Shown here piece after piece: positions 59,092-64,000 of a DNA stretch of 64,000 nt. Position 1 is the stretch's first letter. Every line of letters starts with the position of its first letter. The position numbers were made by a program, and so were the translations under genes. Under the pieces are notes generated by a model. It was given only the letters and a program-made list of their open reading frames with translations, was not told where the DNA came from and did no database searches. Origin of the DNA: a bacterium (lineage in GTDB: Bacteria > Electryoneota > Electryoneia > Electryoneales > Electryoneaceae); the NCBI GenBank assembly GCA_020444425.1, contig JAHLLB010000008.1, positions 1 to 64,000 on the forward strand, read 5' to 3'.

Positions 59092-59164
59092 CATGATTTT
59101 CTCATGAGATAACAGGCTTCATAAGAGAAAGTTTGCTCAAGCATGTAGTATGAAGGCGAAGAAG

Positions 59165-59238
59165 GCGCGCCGGTCCGCTCAGCGCGGATGTCTACACCGA
59201 ACTGTTCCGCCGTGGCGACGAACCCCCGATGGGGAGGT
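59165..59238 (+). pseudogene. Duplicate of the last 23 codons of mrcA
   Basis: 59165-59238 matches 58168-58241 at about 70 of 74 positions. The differences I can see are third-position or within the stop (GCT/GCG, GGA/GGG, TGA/TAG), so the copy still encodes AGPLSADVYTELFRRGDEP and the rest of the mrcA C-terminus, with its stop. It lies immediately past the transposase unit, so about 920 bp sit between two versions of the same gene end. It has no start and is not a gene by itself. Confidence 0.85.
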
Positions 59239-59422
59239 AGCGTTGCGGTGTTAGTCATGTCTCAGGAGGACGAACTACCCCGGCGGTTGGTTGTGTCTAT
59301 CGCTCCAGCGCCCTACATTCCCCGGTCCCTTGCCGTCGAGACGTGGATTTCGTGTCGCGAAACCGCGTTGGCGCGGACGGCAAACCTTTTGCATCAACCC
59401 TCAGCCAGTTGAGACATCACTG

Positions 59423-60838
59423 ATGAAGATGGTCGCCGATGTCAGCACCGGTGCGCGGGCCACGGCCAGCGGCGCATCGTTCGCTGCTCCCTTTCAAGCC
59501 GGTGCCGCCGTGCTTTCGACACATGCGAAAACCCTGAAGGAACGGATCGAAGCCCACACCGCCCGGGTTGGCATCATTGGCATGGGCTACGTCGGCTATC
59601 CGATGGCCGAAATCACCGCCGACGCCGGTTTTCACGTTACCGGTATCGAGGTTGACAGCCGTCGTGTGGATCAGATCAACCGTGGCGAAAGCTACATCCA
59701 GGACGTGCCCGCCGAAGCCGCGAAGAAGCATGTGGACGCCGGCAAGCTGGACGCGACCACTGACTACGCCATCGTGCGCGAGCTGGACGTTGTCCTGATT
59801 ACTGTCCCGACGCCGCTGGTCAAGACCGGCGACCCGGACCTCAGCTTCGTGGTCAGCGCGCTTGACGCGATGAAGCCGTACCTGCATTCCGGCATGCTGA
59901 TCTCGCTGGAATCGACGACGTACCCCGGCACCACTGAAGACCTGTTTGTCCCGGCTGTTGAAGAGGCCGGACTGACAATCGGCGACGACATCTTTGTCGC
60001 GTTCAGCCCGGAACGCATTGACCCGGGCAACGCCACCCACGGTCCGAAGAACACGCCGAAGGTTGTTGGTGGAGTGACGGCGTCCTGCACTGAGATCGCG
60101 ACAGCGTTTTACGGGCAGATCGTGGACAAGCCGGTACCACTGAGTTCGACCACCGCCGCGGAAATGGTTAAGCTGTACGAGAACACCTTCCGTGCGATCA
60201 ACATCGGCCTGGTCAATGAACTCGCGATCATCTGCCACCTGCTCGAAGTGAACGTGTGGGAGATCATCGACGCGGCCGCGACGAAACCGTTCGGCTTCAT
60301 GCCGTTTTATCCCGGTCCCGGGCTGGGCGGGCACTGCATCCCGATTGATCCGAGCTACCTCGCGTGGAAGATGCGGTCAATGGAATACAAGACCCGCTTC
60401 ATCGACCTCGCGACCGAGATCAACACCGACATGCCGCGCTGGGTGGTGAACCGTGCGGGTGCGTTGCTGAACGAAGACAAGAAGCCGCTGAACGGCTCGA
60501 AGATCATGCTGATCGGGATGGCGTACAAGAACGACATCGACGATTTGCGTGAATCGCCGGCGCTGGATGTTTTCATGCTGCTGGAACGCCGGGGCGCGGT
60601 GATGAGCTACCATGATCCATACTGCCCGATGGCGAAGATGGAAGAGAGCGGAGTGGTCGAATCTTCACCGCTGACTCCCGAGACGCTCGCGGAGCAGGAT
60701 TTGATCATCGTCACCACAGGACACAAAGAAAATGTCGATTATGACATGATCATGGAACATGCGTCCGTGGTGTTCGATACACGCAATGTGTTGCGGACGA
60801 AAGCGGGTGATGTAAAAGCGAAGGTTGTGTTCCTGTAA
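59423..60838 (+). CDS. wbpA: UDP-GlcNAc 6-dehydrogenase (WbpA-like)
   Basis: 471 residues from ATG 59423; the frame open upstream contains the mrcA-end duplicate and a repeat-free spacer and has no supported start. GIIGMGYVGYPM nucleotide loop, FSPERIDPGN, and the active site GLGGHCIPIDPSYL with C305, the WbpA variant (glucose dehydrogenases have GGxCFPKD). It oxidises UDP-GlcNAc to UDP-GlcNAcA for surface polysaccharides. The first 40 residues are a variable tail. Genes for further sugar steps follow. Confidence 0.9.
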   Translation: MKMVADVSTGARATASGASFAAPFQAGAAVLSTHAKTLKERIEAHTARVGIIGMGYVGYPMAEITADAGFHVTGIEVDSRRVDQINRGESYIQDVPAEAAKKHVDAGKLDATTDYAIVRELDVVLITVPTPLVKTGDPDLSFVVSALDAMKPYLHSGMLISLESTTYPGTTEDLFVPAVEEAGLTIGDDIFVAFSPERIDPGNATHGPKNTPKVVGGVTASCTEIATAFYGQIVDKPVPLSSTTAAEMVKLYENTFRAINIGLVNELAIICHLLEVNVWEIIDAAATKPFGFMPFYPGPGLGGHCIPIDPSYLAWKMRSMEYKTRFIDLATEINTDMPRWVVNRAGALLNEDKKPLNGSKIMLIGMAYKNDIDDLRESPALDVFMLLERRGAVMSYHDPYCPMAKMEESGVVESSPLTPETLAEQDLIIVTTGHKENVDYDMIMEHASVVFDTRNVLRTKAGDVKAKVVFL

Positions 60839-60896
60839 ACTGGGGCGATTGGCTGTAGGCTATAGGTTATAGGTTATAGCTTGACGGACGGATATT

Positions 60897-60916
60897 CCAC
60901 GACATGAATGTCGTGG
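60897..60916. repeat. REP-like palindrome (CGACAT type)
   Basis: CCACGACATgaATGTCGTGG with GGGCAT after it, the same layout as 2503-2522 and 11432-11451. It lies in the 163-bp spacer between wbpA and the epimerase gene, after a run of TATAGGTTATAGG repeats. Confidence 0.85.
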
Positions 60917-61001
60917 GCATAAAGATAAAGATGGATCGAAGTATGCGATTGCCACGGTCGGCATACTGTGGCGGCATGGGGAAGACCAACAACAACGGCT
61001 G

Positions 61002-62048
61002 ATGACCAGCGAAGCCAACACGTCTGCTTCACAACCATCCGCGCCGGTGCTTGTCACCGGCAGTGCCGGATTCATCGGCTACCACGTTTCGCGCCAGTTG
61101 CTGGAAGCGGGACGGGCGGTTGTTGGCATTGATAACCTGAATCCGTATTACGACGTCGCGCTGAAGGAAGCCCGGATCGCCGAACTGGAGAAGCTTGACG
61201 GCTTCACGTTCGTTAAGGGCGACCTGCGGGATGCCGATACGGTAAACGGGTTGTTCGACGAACACAACTTCCGGCGTGTGATCCACCTCGCCGCCCAGCC
61301 GGGTGTGCGCTATTCGATTGAAAACCCGCAGGCGTACATTGACGCCAACGTGATTGGTTTCTTCAACGTGCTCGAGGCGTGCCGGCAGACGAAGGTTGAT
61401 CACCTGGTGTTCGCGTCGTCGAGCTCGGTGTACGGGATGAACACGAAGATGCCGTTCACGGTGCACGATAACGTCGATCACCCGATCAGCCTGTATGCCG
61501 CGACGAAGAAATCGAACGAGCTGATTGCGCATTCGTACGCGCATCTGTTCCGGCTGCCGGTGACCGGATTGCGGTACTTCACGGTCTACGGTCCGTGGGG
61601 ACGGCCGGACATGGCGCCGGTAAAATTCTGCCGCGCGATTCAGAACGGCGAACCGCTCAGTTTGTACAACCACGGCGACATGGAACGGGACTTCACCTAC
61701 GTGGACGATATCGCCGCTGGAACGGTCGCCGCACTCGATCACATTCCGTCACCAAACCTCGCATGGAATGGTGACGACCCGGACCCGGGCTCCAGTCCGG
61801 CTCCCTATCGGGTGTACAATATTGGCGCGGGGAGACCGGTCAATTTGCGGCGATTCCTCGAGCTGATTGAAGAATCGATGGGCAAGAAGACCGAAGTAAA
61901 GTTGGTGCCGATGCAGCCCGGAGACGTCAAATCGACCTTCGCGGATGTGGAGGACCTGAAGCGCGATGTCGGCTATTCGCCGGGAATTACGCTGGAGGAA
62001 GGCATCCCCGGATTCGTCGAATGGTTCAAGAATTTCTACGGAGAGTAG
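61002..62048 (+). CDS. NAD-dependent epimerase, UDP-glucuronate 4-epimerase type
   Basis: 348 residues. Short-chain dehydrogenase fold: GSAGFIG nucleotide loop (residues 20-26), SSSSVYG and Y165-x-x-x-K169 (LYAATKKSNE). HLAAQPGVRYSIENP and VYGPWGRPDMA are typical of UDP-glucuronate 4-epimerase (CapI/LspL), which makes UDP-galacturonate. A related UDP-GlcNAcA 4-epimerase activity would also fit with wbpA upstream. It is cytosolic, with a 14-residue Ser/Ala tail before the fold. Confidence 0.85.
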   Translation: MTSEANTSASQPSAPVLVTGSAGFIGYHVSRQLLEAGRAVVGIDNLNPYYDVALKEARIAELEKLDGFTFVKGDLRDADTVNGLFDEHNFRRVIHLAAQPGVRYSIENPQAYIDANVIGFFNVLEACRQTKVDHLVFASSSSVYGMNTKMPFTVHDNVDHPISLYAATKKSNELIAHSYAHLFRLPVTGLRYFTVYGPWGRPDMAPVKFCRAIQNGEPLSLYNHGDMERDFTYVDDIAAGTVAALDHIPSPNLAWNGDDPDPGSSPAPYRVYNIGAGRPVNLRRFLELIEESMGKKTEVKLVPMQPGDVKSTFADVEDLKRDVGYSPGITLEEGIPGFVEWFKNFYGE

Positions 62049-62277
62049 GCGAGCGGTTTGTCTCGCGGCGGATACTGCGCACGGCATAGATAATAGTTAT
62101 ACTTGGTAAGTTTGGTTGGAAGTACGGCAGCACAGGGGGAAGAACTCCCCTGCGATTAAGAGTAGATTTTTTCAGCTGAGCAACCTATTTTTGCGTCAAT
62201 GGTTGGGTCGGTATTCCAGGACGGTTGTCCAGAACCTGTATACGCTCTCCATGACCCGTCGGAACGAGGAGCGAGAG

Positions 62278-62835
62278 ATGAAAAAGTTGGCCTGGTTGGT
62301 GCTTGCGTTGATGATGGTCTTTTCCGTGCAACATGCGGAAGCAACCGTGATCGAGTTTGGCGGAGGCACAGGCTTCGAAAACCGTGGTGGGGATGTCTGG
62401 TCTGGGGACGAAAGCCAGGAAGGTTTCTACCAGTATGATTTTCGTCCGCACTTTGCCATTTTCCTGAACCACAACACGACGTTGGGCGCATATTTCAACC
62501 TCAACGTTGAAGATTACGCCAACTACAGCTTGTTCGAGATCGAGCTCGGTCCGCGCATTGGCTATTACTTCAAGCAGTATGGCCCGGGATACCCCTATGT
62601 GCAGGCGCGTGTTTCGTTGGGCGGACTGTTTTACGACACAGCCAGCCGCGGCAGCTTCAATGAGACCCATATCGCCACTGAACTCGGCGGTGGGTACATG
62701 TATCTGCTGAACCAGAACGTTGGCGTGACCGGCGGCCTCTACTACGAGCTGCACTTTTACGACAAGTATGAGGATGAGTGGGTCTCCGGCAACAAGTTCG
62801 GTCTCCAGCTCGGCGTTCGGATCTTCGTCTACTAG
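62278..62835 (+). CDS. Small outer-membrane beta-barrel protein
   Basis: 185 residues from ATG 62278 (AGGAGCGAG before it). Signal peptide to about residue 22 (QHAEA). The rest alternates aromatic and small residues in about eight strands (FRPHFAIFLNH, TTLGAYFNLNVED, GPRIGYYFKQYGPGYPYVQARVSLGGLFY, read in pieces), ending in the aromatic VRIFVY typical of outer-membrane barrel C-termini. Probably an OmpW/OmpX-size barrel. Its terminator follows at 62878. Confidence 0.8.
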   Translation: MKKLAWLVLALMMVFSVQHAEATVIEFGGGTGFENRGGDVWSGDESQEGFYQYDFRPHFAIFLNHNTTLGAYFNLNVEDYANYSLFEIELGPRIGYYFKQYGPGYPYVQARVSLGGLFYDTASRGSFNETHIATELGGGYMYLLNQNVGVTGGLYYELHFYDKYEDEWVSGNKFGLQLGVRIFVY

Positions 62836-62877
62836 TCGTAATGATCCGGCCCATCCGGATTCGTTTGATTGCTATCT

Positions 62878-62910
62878 GCGGCTGCCAGCTTTGGCAGCCG
62901 CTTTCTCTCT
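62878..62910 (+). terminator. Terminator after the outer-membrane barrel gene
   Basis: Perfect 10-bp stem GCGGCTGCCA/TGGCAGCCGC with a GCTT loop, followed by TTTCTCTCT. Confidence 0.85.
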
Positions 62911-63128
62911 GAAATCTACCGGTCACGGTGAATGCAGAATTCACCAAAGTCCGTTCAGATTGCGACAGTTACGGAACCGGGCTCCTGATACCGGAGCTTG
63001 ACACCGGAGAGCGAATAACGTAGAGTCTGCTTCGCTGGTTTTCGACAGTCGTATCCAGGGGTCCGTAGGGGGACTTACCTCGATTTCACCGTTTTTTCCC
63101 AAACGGGATCAACCGAAGGACATTTCGC

Positions 63129-64000
63129 ATGAGCAGCAAAGTCGCTGTGCTGGGCATGGGCTACTGGGGCAAGAACCTTGTCCGCAATTTTCACAATCTT
63201 GGCGCGCTGAAGACGGTCTGTGATGCTGACCCGTCCCGCGAAGAAGCCGTCACCAGCCAGTATCCGGGTGTCGGTTTTACCATTGACATGCGCGCCGTGC
63301 TGGACGATAACGACGTCAAGGCGGTCGCCATCGCGACGCCGGCAGTGACCCACTACGACGTCGTCCGCACCGCCCTCGAAGCGGGCAAGGACGTATTCGT
63401 CGAAAAGCCGCTCGCGTTGACGGAAAAAGACGGCCGCGCGTTGGTCGACCTCGCCGCCAAGCTGGGTCGCGTGCTGATGGTTGGCCACATTCTGCAGTAC
63501 CATCCGGCTGTGCGCAAACTGAAGGAACTGGTCCATTCCGGCGAACTGGGCCGCATTCAGTACATCTATTCCAACCGTCTGTCCATCGGCAAGATCCGCA
63601 CCGAGGAGAATATCCTCTGGAGCTTCGCGCCACATGATATCAGCGTCATCCTCAGCTTGCTGAACACCGAACCGGAATACGTTTCCTGCCACGGCAAGGC
63701 GCACCTGACGCATGACGTCGCCGATTCGACCCTGTCCGTCTTCAGTTTCCCGAACAACGTGCAGGCGCACATTCACGTCAGCTGGCTGCATCCGTTCAAG
63801 GAACAGCGCCTGGTGGTTGTCGGCAGCGAAAAGATGGCCGTCTTCGAGGATACGTCCGCCGACAAGCTGGTGACCTATCCGCACAAGGTGACGTGGGAAA
63901 ACCAGATGCCGACCGCGCACAAGGCGGAGAAGGAAGTCGTGGAGGTGCCGCAGGAAGAGCCGCTGAAGAACGAGTGCCAGGCGTTCCTCGACGCCGTCGA
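63129..64000 (+). CDS. Gfo/Idh/MocA-family UDP-sugar dehydrogenase (WbpB/WlbA-like), cut by window end
   Basis: The gene starts at ATG 63129 (AAGGA upstream) and runs off the window after about 290 residues with no stop. N-terminal Rossmann domain (KVAVLGMGYWGKNLVRNF), then VFVEKPLALTEKDGR (EKP motif) and LMVGHILQYHPAV, which match WlbA/WbpB enzymes that oxidise the 3-position of UDP-GlcNAcA. It would act directly on the WbpA product made three genes upstream, on the way to UDP-ManNAc3NAcA-type sugars. Confidence 0.88.
   Translation, partial: MSSKVAVLGMGYWGKNLVRNFHNLGALKTVCDADPSREEAVTSQYPGVGFTIDMRAVLDDNDVKAVAIATPAVTHYDVVRTALEAGKDVFVEKPLALTEKDGRALVDLAAKLGRVLMVGHILQYHPAVRKLKELVHSGELGRIQYIYSNRLSIGKIRTEENILWSFAPHDISVILSLLNTEPEYVSCHGKAHLTHDVADSTLSVFSFPNNVQAHIHVSWLHPFKEQRLVVVGSEKMAVFEDTSADKLVTYPHKVTWENQMPTAHKAEKEVVEVPQEEPLKNECQAFLDAV

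Noticed and set aside
1-64000. tRNA or rRNA genes
   Set aside because: No cloverleaf-like sequence with conserved GTTCRANNC/CCA features or rRNA core motif was seen on either strand; a covariance search would be the decisive test.

Overview
The window is one contiguous, gene-dense stretch of bacterial chromosome, GC-rich by eye (about 60%), with short intergenic spacers. Three large secreted proteins end in FlgD-like/type-A C-terminal sorting domains (a 'PNPFN' core, then 'G.Y...F.A..L.SG.Y' and a final 'K.MLMK/R'), the signature of type IX secretion. Together with LpxH (Gram-negative lipid A), several lipoproteins and a small outer-membrane barrel, this points to an FCB-group lineage (Bacteroidota relatives and candidate phyla such as Zixibacteria, Latescibacterota or KSB1-like). 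I cannot place it more precisely. No rRNA, tRNA, CRISPR array or prophage was seen.

Layout. 1-5 kb: HD phosphohydrolase, small lipoprotein, ndk, a hydroxyacyl-CoA dehydrogenase coupled to an unknown protein. 5-10 kb: a sorted FG-GAP/VCBS protein, then quinol-dependent nitric oxide reductase with an FNR/Dnr-type palindrome upstream. 10-16 kb: AraC/GyrI-like regulator, large lipoprotein, CDF metal exporter, cold-shock gene, and a cluster of tiny single-helix membrane-protein genes that ordinary gene finders would miss. 16-23 kb: RNase R, a membrane protein, a lipoprotein, a three-gene overlapping operon (dual-OB-like protein plus two different DUF488 proteins) and two tandem cold-shock genes. 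23-30 kb: AbrB/Doc toxin-antitoxin pair, formiminotransferase-cyclodeaminase, hybrid histidine kinase, and a divergent Mrp/MIP18 Fe-S operon. 30-41 kb: sorted protein, CPA-type antiporter with RCK domain, HD-GYP protein, degenerate receiver/H-box protein, MFS transporter, acyl-CoA synthetase. 41-48 kb: three tandem paralogues of an exported beta-helix protein, the first followed by a six-unit array of covarying bulged hairpins. 48-59 kb: GT9 glycosyltransferase, a 7-TM/PHP fusion, a further tiny membrane protein, a sorted protein, lpxH, PBP1A, and a REP-associated transposase. 59-64 kb: surface-polysaccharide nucleotide-sugar genes (WbpA-like, UDP-glucuronate 4-epimerase, WbpB/WlbA-like, cut by the window end).

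Repeats are the most distinctive feature. At least five kinds of short palindromic element lie between genes: 20-nt palindromes with a fixed frame but changing core, which resemble those flanking the transposase; GGGGACA-ended inverted repeats; about 90-120-bp GTCATTCTGAA-ended hairpins; a 65-bp tandem pair; and the 107-bp-period hairpin array. A 23-codon piece of the PBP1A gene end is repeated beyond the transposase with only synonymous changes.

Candidates for undescribed biology, in order of my interest: the DUF488/DUF488/dual-OB operon, the hairpin array between beta-helix paralogues, the family of tiny membrane proteins, the PBP1A-end duplication around the transposase, and the membrane-anchored PHP enzyme.
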